DNA of 56,241 bases from Candidatus Alcium sp. F082 (GTDB taxonomy: Bacteria; Bacteroidota; Bacteroidia; Bacteroidales; F082). Where the stretch lies: the NCBI GenBank assembly GCA_001543395.1, contig LPNG01000014.1:16359-72599 (forward strand), read 5' to 3'. This document shows, piece by piece, positions 7,106 to 14,923 of the stretch (position 1 is its first letter; every line of letters starts with the position of its first letter). The notes under the pieces are model-generated. The model saw nothing but the letters and a program-made list of their open reading frames with translations, did not search any database and had not been told where the DNA came from. Position numbers and translations under genes: made by a program.

Positions 7106-9778
7106 ATGAAACAAATTGCACTATTTATATTTGTGTTTTTCTTTGCCATTCCTACATTCGCCCAAACGACCATTTCCGGTGAGGTACTCAATGAGAAGAA
7201 ACAACTGGTCTTCAATGCCTCGGTGATGTTGTTGCGCGTCGCGGACAGCCTGCCGATGGCCTATACCTTTACAGATGAAAAAGGCCATTATCAGTTGGTT
7301 ACGCAAAGCGAAGAGGCAAAACTGCTTATTGCGGTTTATGGCTTCAACCTGAAGCGACAGTTCAAGGAGGTGGAAAACAAGACACAGACTGTCGATTTCA
7401 TGGTGCAGGAAGAGGCATTGCAACTGAAAGAAGTGAGCGTGAAGTCGAAGAAGATTTGGGGTGGCAACGACACGGTGAACTATGTGGTGGATGCCTTTCG
7501 CGACACAACGGACATTGTCATTGCCGATGTGCTGAAGAAGATGCCTGGCATCGAGGTGAAGGACGACGGCAAGGTGGAATACAAGGGCAAGCCCATCTCC
7601 AAATTCTACATCGAGAACATGGACATGCTGCAAGGCCGCTACAATCTTGCCACCACCAGCATCGCCGCCTCCGATGTGGCCTCGGTGCAGGTGATGGAGA
7701 ACCATCAGGAGGTGAGGGCGCTGCAAAACATCCAGTTTTCGGACAACGTGGCTCTCAATATCAAATTGAAAGAAAACGCCAAAGGCACCTTTGCCTTGAT
7801 GGCCGACTTGGGCGCGGGCTGGGCCGACAGTCTGCAATACGAAGGCAGCCTTACAGGGATGTATTTCGCAAAACGCAATCAGTTTCTAGGCACTTTGAAA
7901 GCGAACAATTCGGGCACTAACCTTGTTGACAATGAGAATGTCACGGTCTATCCGATGGCCTCGATGGTCGAGCCGAGCGCTCCGGGCATTTCGGGAGTGC
8001 GGCACACGCTGAACCGCTCGCAAGGGATTACCCTCAACAGCCTGCACAAACTGAAAAACGACACGGATATCTCTTTCAACCTCCTTGTTGGCGGCGACCG
8101 CAACCGCAAGTCGAGCGAGTCGCACACGCTCTATCTCCTTCCCGACGACACGCTCAGTCTTGTTGAGCGGATGCAGTCGCTCGAAACGGCCAAAATGCTT
8201 GAAGGCAGCATTAACTACAATCTCAACAAGGACTTGGACTATCTGAAAATCAGCCTCATCGCATCGGGGCACCGCAATTGGGGCGAGGGTTTTGTGGACA
8301 ACGGCGAGTTGATTCGGCAAGAAGAAAACTACCAGTCGCTGTGCGCCAAGGCCAACATCCACTGGATTCGCAAGAGCCGCCGCGACCCTGAAAGTGGCGT
8401 GGAATTCAATTCCACCACGAGTTATGGCACTTTGCCCTACGGATTGCAAGTCGCGCCAGGCTGTTTCCCCGAGGTCCTCAACGATGGCGAAGATTATGCA
8501 ACAACCTTACAAAACACAGGTTATCAATCCTTTAAGAGTGAGAATTTCCTTCGATTTCTCACCAGCGTGGTCTGGAAACGATTACGCATCATGCCTTATT
8601 TCAATTTCAGTATGGAAGAACAATCGCTTAATTCGGACGCGCTTTGCGTCATTGCGAGGAGGAACGACGAAGCAATCCAGCCGTTGTGTTCCGATGGATT
8701 GCTTCGCTTTGCTCGCAATGACGGCGACCAATTCAGCAACGACATCCGTTGGCACAAGTACCAGCCTGCCGCAGGCGCCTATTTCACTTACGACCGTCGG
8801 CGCGTGAATGTGACGCTAATGGTGCCTGTGCAGTTGCGTTACCTGCAATTGGATGACCGCATCGGAACCGCTTCCGACAAGCAATTCAAGGTTTTGTCAC
8901 AACCTTCGCTTTCGTTCCGTTATGACTTCAGCCATAACTGGAAAGTGAGCACCAAGATTGCCACCTACAACAACACCCCGAGTTTGCGGACGCTTTATTC
9001 GGGTTACATCATGCAGAATTACAGAACCTTATCGCACTACGACTGTCCTCTGGCTGACACATACGGTGCCAATGGATCGCTGACTTTTTCGTATAAGAAT
9101 GTGATGAAATATGCTTTTGGCGATTTCTCGGTGAACTACAACCGCTACCGTAACGAGGTGATGTACGCTCAATCTTTTGAGGGCAACACCATGGTCATCA
9201 ATGCCGTGGAGCAGCCGAGTTGGGGAGATTATTTGTCAGTCTCGCTGTATGCGGGCAAAGGCTTCAGTTGGAAAAAGTTGAACATCAACGCGAAATGCTC
9301 CTACGGATGGGGACGTTCTCCACATTTGGTCCAGAACCAAGTGGCCACCTATTACAACCAGGGCTGGAACGCCAACCTGACCGCCAGCATCGCAATAACA
9401 GACTACATCTTTTTCAACAACAAAGGCAGTTGGAGCCGATTCACTACCTCTGTAGACGGTTTTACTGCTGGTAGCCAGCCCATTGTGAGCCTTATCGACA
9501 ATGCCAATCTGAGTGTGGTTTTGCCTTTTGGCTTGTCCGTCACGCCCTCGGTGGAGTTCTATCACACCCGTTCCGAAGGCCGAACCGACAATTTCGTGCT
9601 CTTGGACTTTAGTTTGGGCTACACTTTCCGCAAGGTCAAGTTTAGCTTGGATGTGAACAACATTCTTAATGCGGAGAGTTTTATTTATTCCTATTATTCA
9701 GGGATTTATGGGTATTATTCAGCATACTCGATTAGGCCGAGGAGTATAATGCTGAGTGTTCGGTTTAAGGTGATTTGA
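7106..9778 (+). CDS. TonB-dependent receptor-like outer membrane protein carrying a REP insertion
   Basis: The 890-residue protein has a signal peptide (ends ...IPTFAQ), a carboxypeptidase-regulatory-like beta domain (about 22-110, ISGEVLNEKKQLVFNASV), a plug-like domain (about 125-220, IADVLKKMPGIEVKDDGKVEYKGKP, shown here only as family pattern) and a long beta-barrel ending in an aromatic-rich strand (SIRPRSIMLSVRFKVI). It is the usual partner of GLPGLI proteins; substrate unknown. Residues about 512-542 (IARRNDEAIQPL..LLRFARND) are the translation of a REP palindrome inserted in frame. This probably forms an extra surface loop or disordered stretch in the barrel and has not destroyed the reading frame. 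Confidence 0.88.
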   Translation: MKQIALFIFVFFFAIPTFAQTTISGEVLNEKKQLVFNASVMLLRVADSLPMAYTFTDEKGHYQLVTQSEEAKLLIAVYGFNLKRQFKEVENKTQTVDFMVQEEALQLKEVSVKSKKIWGGNDTVNYVVDAFRDTTDIVIADVLKKMPGIEVKDDGKVEYKGKPISKFYIENMDMLQGRYNLATTSIAASDVASVQVMENHQEVRALQNIQFSDNVALNIKLKENAKGTFALMADLGAGWADSLQYEGSLTGMYFAKRNQFLGTLKANNSGTNLVDNENVTVYPMASMVEPSAPGISGVRHTLNRSQGITLNSLHKLKNDTDISFNLLVGGDRNRKSSESHTLYLLPDDTLSLVERMQSLETAKMLEGSINYNLNKDLDYLKISLIASGHRNWGEGFVDNGELIRQEENYQSLCAKANIHWIRKSRRDPESGVEFNSTTSYGTLPYGLQVAPGCFPEVLNDGEDYATTLQNTGYQSFKSENFLRFLTSVVWKRLRIMPYFNFSMEEQSLNSDALCVIARRNDEAIQPLCSDGLLRFARNDGDQFSNDIRWHKYQPAAGAYFTYDRRRVNVTLMVPVQLRYLQLDDRIGTASDKQFKVLSQPSLSFRYDFSHNWKVSTKIATYNNTPSLRTLYSGYIMQNYRTLSHYDCPLADTYGANGSLTFSYKNVMKYAFGDFSVNYNRYRNEVMYAQSFEGNTMVINAVEQPSWGDYLSVSLYAGKGFSWKKLNINAKCSYGWGRSPHLVQNQVATYYNQGWNANLTASIAITDYIFFNNKGSWSRFTTSVDGFTAGSQPIVSLIDNANLSVVLPFGLSVTPSVEFYHTRSEGRTDNFVLLDFSLGYTFRKVKFSLDVNNILNAESFIYSYYSGIYGYYSAYSIRPRSIMLSVRFKVI
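8647..8724. repeat. REP-like palindrome inside the receptor gene
   Basis: The arms CGTCATTGCGAG...GAAGCAATCCA (8647-8679) and TGGATTGCTTCG...CGCAATGACG (8695-8724) are complementary. It is the well-known bacterial interspersed palindrome often annotated by its translation (CEERSN/ARNDEAIQ). A half copy occurs at 14688-14716. Confidence 0.85.
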
Positions 9779-9929
9779 TGCTCATGCAAAAAACCAGCAT
9801 CCAAAGGGGCAGCTTCGGTCCGATGGGCGTCTCGATGTCATCGGCAAAGATGTAGGAATCAAGCAAATCCGCTATTTGGTTGAACCCCTTGTCCTTGCCA
9901 CCGATTTCAAAGTGGTATTTGCCATCCAC
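9765..9929 (-). pseudogene. C-terminal remnant of an AAA ATPase gene
   Basis: The minus strand encodes about 54 residues, from a GTG at 9929 (directly preceded by a stop) to TAA at 9767-9765, overlapping the end of the receptor gene. The sequence KYHFEIGGKDKGFNQIADL followed by DSYIFADDIETP and KLPLWML is the usual C-terminus of a Bacteroidetes AAA ATPase family. No Walker motifs are present, so this is a decayed fragment. It is flanked upstream by palindromic repeats (9933-10029), as the other ATPase genes in the window are. Confidence 0.65.
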
Positions 9930-9932
9930 TTA

Positions 9933-10029
9933 TGTTGGTTGCGACCAACACTTTTCAAATAAAAAAGTTGTCATTAGCCAACACTTTTTCGTAAAAACTG
10001 TTGGTTATAGGCAACACTTTTTAAAAAAA
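9933..10029. repeat. Degenerate direct/inverted repeat array in the 9779-10077 gap
   Basis: Three imperfect units of about 33 bases share CCAACACTTTT or GCAACACTTTTT followed by an A-rich stretch and a GTTGG half. The first contains an 18-bp interrupted palindrome (TGTTGGT..ACCAACA, 9933-9950), and the second (CCAACA...TGTTGG, about 9979-10001) can also fold back. Apart from this array, the ATPase remnant and the AbiE promoter, this gap holds nothing I can identify; a 65-codon frame across the array is not convincing. Confidence 0.6.
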
Positions 10030-10081
10030 AAGCATCAGTTCGCCCTCAAATTTTTGTGGATAATTCAAGATTATTGATTGA

Positions 10082-10125
10082 TATATTCAAGAAAAGTAGT
10101 ATTTTTGCAGCGTTTCTTGAATATA
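10082..10125 (+). promoter_or_regulatory. AbiE promoter overlaid by a 13-bp inverted repeat operator
   Basis: A -7 box TATTTTTG lies at 10100-10107. Perfect 13-bp arms flank it symmetrically: TATATTCAAGAAA (10082-10094) and TTTCTTGAATATA (10113-10125). AbiEi-type antitoxins are known to bind inverted repeats in their own promoter, so this is a strong candidate autoregulatory operator. The AbiEi start is 7 bases downstream. Confidence 0.7.
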
Positions 10126-10131
10126 ATAAGA

Positions 10132-10752
10132 ATGACGTATCTGCAATTTCGGGAGCAATGGCACAAGGTGGGTTGCTTTAATGTATATCAGGTGCGGTCT
10201 GTCGCCCCGCATTTCGACCGTGGCAACCTGACGCGCTGGGTGAAGAAGGGTTATCTTGTACGCCTGCGTCAAGATTGGTATGCCTTTGCCGACTTGTTGG
10301 GCGAGGCTGAGTTTTCGCGTTATGTCGCCCAAAAGATATACGTGCCTTCCTATATCAGCTTGCACACGGCTTTGGCCTACTTTGGCATCATTCCCGAGGC
10401 GGTGAGCCAGATCACTTGCGTAACATCAAACAGGACAACACATTACGAAAACGCTTTCGGAGAATACACATACCACAGCGTCAAGTCAAGTATGTTCTTC
10501 GGTTACGAGCCTATCGTAATGCCGCAGGGTTATAGCTATCTTTTGGCATTGCCCGAAAAGGCCTTGCTCGACTTGCTCTATCTTTATCCCCAATATGATA
10601 CCGAGGCCGCTCTGCTCAACCTTCGTTTGGACGATTGGTGGATGCAAGACGAGTTGGATGTCAATAGATTGCGTGAGTTTTCGGGAAAAGCCGCAAATGT
10701 TGCGCTTCAAAAAAGAACTGAGTTACTGCTTAAAACATATCGTAATGATTGA
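10132..10752 (+). CDS. AbiEi-family antitoxin / autorepressor
   Basis: The 206-residue protein has an N-terminal winged-helix-like part (about 18-50, FDRGNLTRWVKKGYLVRLRQDWYAF split over helix and wing), then the AbiEi core with YVPSYISLHTALAYFGIIPE (about 78-97) and LALPEKALLDLLYLYP (about 142-157). AbiEi antitoxins of type IV systems neutralise the AbiEii nucleotidyltransferase and repress their own operon. The start is the ATG at 10132, just after the inverted-repeat operator. The gene overlaps the toxin gene by 8 bases, as expected for translational coupling. Confidence 0.88.
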   Translation: MTYLQFREQWHKVGCFNVYQVRSVAPHFDRGNLTRWVKKGYLVRLRQDWYAFADLLGEAEFSRYVAQKIYVPSYISLHTALAYFGIIPEAVSQITCVTSNRTTHYENAFGEYTYHSVKSSMFFGYEPIVMPQGYSYLLALPEKALLDLLYLYPQYDTEAALLNLRLDDWWMQDELDVNRLREFSGKAANVALQKRTELLLKTYRND

Positions 10753-11533
10753 ACTTTCCACCTTATTAGGATTCTACCCGCCACAAATCGCGAACAATGC
10801 CGCGTTCCACAAGCATATTTTGAAGGAATACGTCGAGTTGCTTTCGCTTGAGCATCTTTCACGCTGTCCATTCGTGTCGCACTTGGCTTTCATCGGTGGC
10901 ACAAACTTGCGGTTGGTGCACGGCATCGACCGCTTTTCTGAAGACCTCGATTTCGACTGTAAGGATTTCAGTGAAGACCAATTTGTGGAAATGACAAACG
11001 GACTGATTGACTATTTGAGAATGAATGGTCTGCAGGTCGAACCTCGCGACAAACCGAATGAAAAACTGACCGCTTTCCGTCGCAACATCTATTTTCCGGG
11101 ATTGCTGTTCGAGTTGGGTTTGAGCGGACACCGCGACGAGCGTTTCTTGATGAAGGTTGAGGCACAAGACCAGGGCGTGGGTTATCAGTCGGAGATGGCG
11201 ATGGTGAACCGTTGCGGATTCTTTTTTGCGATGCCCGTGCCGAGCCAAAGCGTGATGCTCTCTATGAAACTCTCTGCTCTGCTGACACGTGCCAAAGGCC
11301 GCGACTTCTACGACACCATATTCCTTTGGCAGCGCACGGAGCCTGACTATGGTTTTCTCAGGTCACGCAGTGGCATTGGAGGTAGGGAAGAATTACGTCA
11401 GGCGTTGGATGAACTTCTTTCGCGCATCGACCTCAACCAGAAGCGCCGCGACTTTGAGCATTTGCTTTTCAACGGCTTACGGAGCGAACAAATCCTGCAT
11501 TTCGATGAATTTGTGAAAGAGAAATTGAAATAG
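10745..11533 (+). CDS. AbiEii-type nucleotidyltransferase toxin
   Basis: The 262-residue protein belongs to the DUF1814/AbiEii nucleotidyltransferases. It has the nucleotide-binding GGTNLRLVHG (about 56-65) followed by the metal-binding acidic pair in RFSEDLDFD (about 68-76), then a conserved lysine region KLSALLTRAKGRDFYD (about 178-193). AbiEii toxins modify tRNA or other targets with nucleotides, and bacteriostasis aborts phage infection. The start at 10745 overlaps the antitoxin gene. All catalytic motifs are present, so it is probably active. The target is not inferable here. Confidence 0.88.
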   Translation: MIELSTLLGFYPPQIANNAAFHKHILKEYVELLSLEHLSRCPFVSHLAFIGGTNLRLVHGIDRFSEDLDFDCKDFSEDQFVEMTNGLIDYLRMNGLQVEPRDKPNEKLTAFRRNIYFPGLLFELGLSGHRDERFLMKVEAQDQGVGYQSEMAMVNRCGFFFAMPVPSQSVMLSMKLSALLTRAKGRDFYDTIFLWQRTEPDYGFLRSRSGIGGREELRQALDELLSRIDLNQKRRDFEHLLFNGLRSEQILHFDEFVKEKLK

Positions 11534-11580
11534 TGTTTTGGGGAAGGTTGTAATAAGACAAGGAACATCAGTTTGAACTT

Positions 11581-12036
11581 TTGGTGCGGCAGCACAAGCG
11601 GACCATCTACACGGTGTGCTACATGTTCTCGCGCAACAAGGCCGAAATCGACGACCTGTTTCAGGAAATCCTCATCAGGCTTTGGAACGGCTTCGACAAC
11701 TACGAGGGCAGAAGTACCGCGCAGACTTGGATCTACCGAGTGGCGCTCAACACGGCCATCAACCAGGACAAGAAGGAACGACGCCGCATCGAGACCGTGC
11801 CGCTGACCGTCGACATCGACCCCTACGAGGCCGACGACCCTTCAATGCATCAGATACGGGAGCTCTACAACCGCATCTCGCGCCTCGACCTCATCGACCG
11901 AAGCCTCATTCTGCTTTGGCTCGAAGGCATCAGCTACGACGAAATCGGGGCCATCATCGGCATCACGCCGAACAATGTGGGTGTCAGGCTCATGCGCATC
12001 AAGGAAAAACTGGTGAAAATGTCAAACAACGAATGA
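11581..12036 (+). CDS. ECF-family RNA polymerase sigma factor, start codon unclear
   Basis: The 151-residue protein has sigma region 2 (IYTVCYMFSRNKAEIDDLFQ, then EILIRLWNGFDNYEGRS..TWIYRVALNTAINQ) and region 4 (RSLILLWLEGISYDEIGAII, then GITPNNVGVRLMRIKEKL), the -35-binding helix-turn-helix. The only start available is TTG at 11581. However, the codons just upstream still encode family-like sequence (DKEHQFELLVRQHK) back to a TAA at 11554-11556, with no ATG, GTG or TTG before it. The original start therefore seems lost, so the protein may be shortened or poorly expressed. It starts 47 bases after abiEii and is followed 12 bases later by a membrane protein in the place where an anti-sigma factor usually sits. 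Confidence 0.82.
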   Translation: MVRQHKRTIYTVCYMFSRNKAEIDDLFQEILIRLWNGFDNYEGRSTAQTWIYRVALNTAINQDKKERRRIETVPLTVDIDPYEADDPSMHQIRELYNRISRLDLIDRSLILLWLEGISYDEIGAIIGITPNNVGVRLMRIKEKLVKMSNNE

Positions 12037-12048
12037 AAGGGAATCATC

Positions 12049-13314
12049 ATGGAAAATCAGGAAAACAACAATATGAGCGAACTGGACCAACTGAAGGCCC
12101 AATACGAAACGCTGAAACAGCAATTCGACCAACAGGAAATCGTCAACGATAGGCTGCTGAAATCTTCCATCAAGCGCAACGTGGATTTCTTTATGCGCTA
12201 TCGTTGGAGACAATACATACTCTATCCAATTGCGCTCCTCGGCGCTCTGCTGATCACCAAATGGGAATTTGGCAACAACCTCTCGTTGAGGCTGTTTTGT
12301 ATTGCTTACTTCGTATTGAGTTTTGCCGTCGAAATATGGATGTTGAGAAAACTGCATGTCAAAACCTTGGAGAACAACGACTTGCTGACCCTCTCCAATC
12401 AAGCCCGAAGCTTCAAGTTGTTCTACACGTTATTAACGATCCTAAGCGGTGTTCCCATGTTAATCCTGACTGTGGGCTTGTTTGCTCATGCCGGATATGA
12501 TCACTTTCCGGGTTTCGCCAGATTCCTCATTGTGCTTTGTGTTATGCTGGTGTTTTTTGTGGGAGTTGGAGTGATGGCGATTCGTACTGTAACAAGGCCT
12601 TGTGACGAAATTATCCGCCAAATCGAGGCTTCTGAGACTGCGGCGAATAAGACAACAGGTTTCGACAAGAGGCAAAAGTGGTTCTGCGTTGTTATGTTTG
12701 TCGCGTTCCTCTGCCTTGATGTTTGGGCTTATATGATTGTGGCTTCGCATCTGAAACTGCCTCCAACTTGGCATAACAAGAAATATGTGCGACCAGCGGA
12801 TGACTTGTCATCGGAAGGCACATTGGAGTTTTGGGAAGTTTATGCCGATACACTTGTGGCTGAGGAGGATGTGCCAATTGTGACGGAAAACTGGCAACAA
12901 GGTGATTCTCTTGTTGTTATGAGAAGCGATTGCCAACCCAATCCAGTAGAGATGGGCTATGGTACCTCTCGACTCTATGCGTTGAAGAAGACCACATCCG
13001 AAGGTCCAGCCATCAGTTCGTCGGTTTTGGGCGGCAAACCCATGGTGGCAATGGTGTCATTTACCTATCCACGGAGTTTTCCCGACACCGAACCTGTGCC
13101 GATGTTCGTGTTTTTCACTTCTGAGGCGCGCCAACTTTGGTATCGATTTACCACTGAAATTGCGGGGCGTAGAACAGCGATTGTCATGGATGGTGAAGTA
13201 ATTCAGGATTGGAAGGTGATGTGCGGCATCGAAAACGGCAAGTTTATGATCATGAGAGAATGGTCGTCGAAGGAGGAACTGGAGGCGTTCTGCGAACGTC
13301 TGATTAAGCAATAA
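12049..13314 (+). CDS. Membrane protein with SecDF-P1-head-like C-terminus, possible anti-sigma factor
   Basis: The 421-residue product has a charged, coiled-coil-like N-terminus (about 5-40), then about five hydrophobic helices (about 57-76, 80-96, 118-140, 152-175, 213-236), and a long extracytoplasmic C-terminus. Its last 90 residues (VFFTSEARQLWYRFTTEIAG, RRTAIVMDGEVIQDWKV, then KEELEAFCERLIKQ) follow the pattern of the P1 head subdomain of SecD (FTxEgAxxFxxiT..GkxlAIvlDGxVixaP..sxeEAxxLaxxL). Full SecD has 6 membrane helices and is far longer, so this is not SecD. Position after an ECF sigma gene suggests an anti-sigma role with a novel sensor. Both the domain match and the role are my inference. 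Confidence 0.55.
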   Translation: MENQENNNMSELDQLKAQYETLKQQFDQQEIVNDRLLKSSIKRNVDFFMRYRWRQYILYPIALLGALLITKWEFGNNLSLRLFCIAYFVLSFAVEIWMLRKLHVKTLENNDLLTLSNQARSFKLFYTLLTILSGVPMLILTVGLFAHAGYDHFPGFARFLIVLCVMLVFFVGVGVMAIRTVTRPCDEIIRQIEASETAANKTTGFDKRQKWFCVVMFVAFLCLDVWAYMIVASHLKLPPTWHNKKYVRPADDLSSEGTLEFWEVYADTLVAEEDVPIVTENWQQGDSLVVMRSDCQPNPVEMGYGTSRLYALKKTTSEGPAISSSVLGGKPMVAMVSFTYPRSFPDTEPVPMFVFFTSEARQLWYRFTTEIAGRRTAIVMDGEVIQDWKVMCGIENGKFMIMREWSSKEELEAFCERLIKQ

Positions 13315-13360
13315 TAACTCGGAATCATGCGTTTGATAAGCATTAAAAACTCGTAATCCT

Positions 13361-14683
13361 ATGGAAAGAACTGTTAAACAGAGAACGAACAAACCGAAGC
13401 TTTTTAGATGGGCTTTATGGTGGGGCCTTGGCATCATCGCGGTTTGCCTTACTATTATAATAATTAAAGGTGAGAGTTTAGAAGGGTTTGACACTCCACT
13501 GATGGATGCTATCTATAGTATGGTATATCGGTTTGGCATTTTGCCTGTCGTTCTGTATATTGGCATCATTGGCCCTGTCATGGAGGAGTTTGTTTTCAGG
13601 TTATGGGGAAACGGAAAACTATGGACAGGCATAACATCAATAATTCTGATGGCTTTGTTTGCTCTTGCTGTTGGATGGTGGCTGTCTTTATTAACCATAG
13701 TTTGCGGAGTGTCTATACTCATCTATTTCCGTGACGAAAGGGAAAAGAAGTTGTTCTATCTGATGCTGCTTTCATCAGCAGTGTTCGCAGTGGCTCATGC
13801 GGGCAATTACAATGGTGAAGGACAGAAATTCATATTGTTCGTTTCTGTTTTGGAAAAATTCGGTTTTGGCTTGGTGGCCTCATATCTTGTGATTAACTAC
13901 AATCTTTTTTGGTCGATTGTGTTTCATGTGGCAAACAATTCACTTCTTGCCATACCCTTTTTCATTGGCTTCAATTCCATCAATAAAGAGGTGAGGGTCA
14001 TCGAAAATGAAGATTTCCGCCTTGAAATGCGCACGGTGTTGGTTGAAGATAAGGATTTGGACAGGTCAAACAAGTTCTACACGAACTATGTCGAGAACTC
14101 TTATTTTGGCAATGTGGCAGGCTTTGCCAACCAAGCCATGTTTTATGATGTGTGGAACCAAGGCATGGATCCCAATTATGATACGTTAACGCTTGCTATG
14201 GTCAACTATGAAGAATATCCCAAATGTCATTTTAACCTCACTTTTAAGCAAGACCCCATTAACTATCATCGGCTAATCAACACGCTTGCAAAAGAAGGTT
14301 TGATAGAAATAGACACGACGGTGACGCAAGCGTATAGGATGCACATAACCGACCAGTCGAAGCTCGTTTATGGCCAACCTGGAGGATTGATGCCTTATAA
14401 TATGCTGATTGGGCTGATTCGTCAGGATATAGGCCTGCCGGTCTTTACCGAAATCCCAAGTGATGCTTATAGGGGGAGCTCCACAAATGCCTATGCAGGA
14501 AACAGCTTGTACGATAGTTTGTATGTGAAGGATATTGGTTATTCGAATTACAGAAAGGATTACACCATTGATGATTTGAAAACGATCCTTGAGCCACAAG
14601 GCATCGCCATTGAACCGACGGATAGGAAAATGACGTTGATTGCCATTAAGAACAAGTACAATCCGTTGGAGGAATTGGAATGA
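13361..14683 (+). CDS. CPBP-family intramembrane protease with extra C-terminal domain
   Basis: CPBP (Abi/CAAX) proteases are membrane-embedded glutamic-type peptidases. All signature motifs are visible in the first 200 residues: EExxxR (E75, E76, R80 in VMEEFVFR), FxxxH (F142-H146 in FAVAHA) and HxxxN (H189-N193 in HVANN), set in about six hydrophobic helices. Family members are usually 200-300 residues; this one is 440. The added 230-residue soluble C-terminus contains repeated aromatic-rich stretches (LPVFTEIPSDAYRG, YTIDDLKTILEPQGI) reminiscent of DUF3738-like domains, with low certainty. It lies 46 bases after the P1-head protein, presumably one transcript with the sigma factor, so regulated proteolysis of a membrane partner is plausible. 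Confidence 0.78.
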   Translation: MERTVKQRTNKPKLFRWALWWGLGIIAVCLTIIIIKGESLEGFDTPLMDAIYSMVYRFGILPVVLYIGIIGPVMEEFVFRLWGNGKLWTGITSIILMALFALAVGWWLSLLTIVCGVSILIYFRDEREKKLFYLMLLSSAVFAVAHAGNYNGEGQKFILFVSVLEKFGFGLVASYLVINYNLFWSIVFHVANNSLLAIPFFIGFNSINKEVRVIENEDFRLEMRTVLVEDKDLDRSNKFYTNYVENSYFGNVAGFANQAMFYDVWNQGMDPNYDTLTLAMVNYEEYPKCHFNLTFKQDPINYHRLINTLAKEGLIEIDTTVTQAYRMHITDQSKLVYGQPGGLMPYNMLIGLIRQDIGLPVFTEIPSDAYRGSSTNAYAGNSLYDSLYVKDIGYSNYRKDYTIDDLKTILEPQGIAIEPTDRKMTLIAIKNKYNPLEELE

Positions 14684-14687
14684 GAGC

Positions 14688-14716
14688 CCTGGATTGCTAC
14701 GTTCCTCGCAATGACG
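14688..14716. repeat. Half REP element downstream of the CPBP gene
   Basis: The sequence GGATTGCTACGTTCCTCGCA followed by ATGACG matches one arm of the palindrome at 8647-8724. It begins four bases after the CPBP stop codon. The remainder of the 14684-14923 gap holds the promoter of the next gene and an AT-rich leader. Confidence 0.7.
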
Positions 14717-14751
14717 TAACCGCCGAAAAAACAAAAAAAATCAACTTTTTT

Positions 14752-14782
14752 CTTGACAGTATCAAAAAAAGCCGTACTTTTG
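14752..14782 (+). promoter_or_regulatory. Promoter for the second receptor gene
   Basis: CTTG (14752-14755), a 19-base spacer and TACTTTTG (14775-14782) fit the Bacteroidetes -33/-7 promoter. The start codon is at 14924, leaving a leader of about 135 bases with no hairpin obvious to me. Confidence 0.55.
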
Positions 14783-14923
14783 CAGTGTTCTAATAAACTA
14801 ATACACTAAAACAAAATCGGTACACAAAACAATCAATTATTTCATTTAGAAGGCAATAACACGGTTTTACCTTCGTTATTTAGTCAATTCAACAGGAGTT
14901 TTTCACTTTCTACATTTACAACT

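Noticed and set aside
9880-10077. Small 65-codon frame on the plus strand
   Set aside because: It runs through the palindromic repeat array, is rich in low-complexity Lys/His codons and has no recognisable domain.
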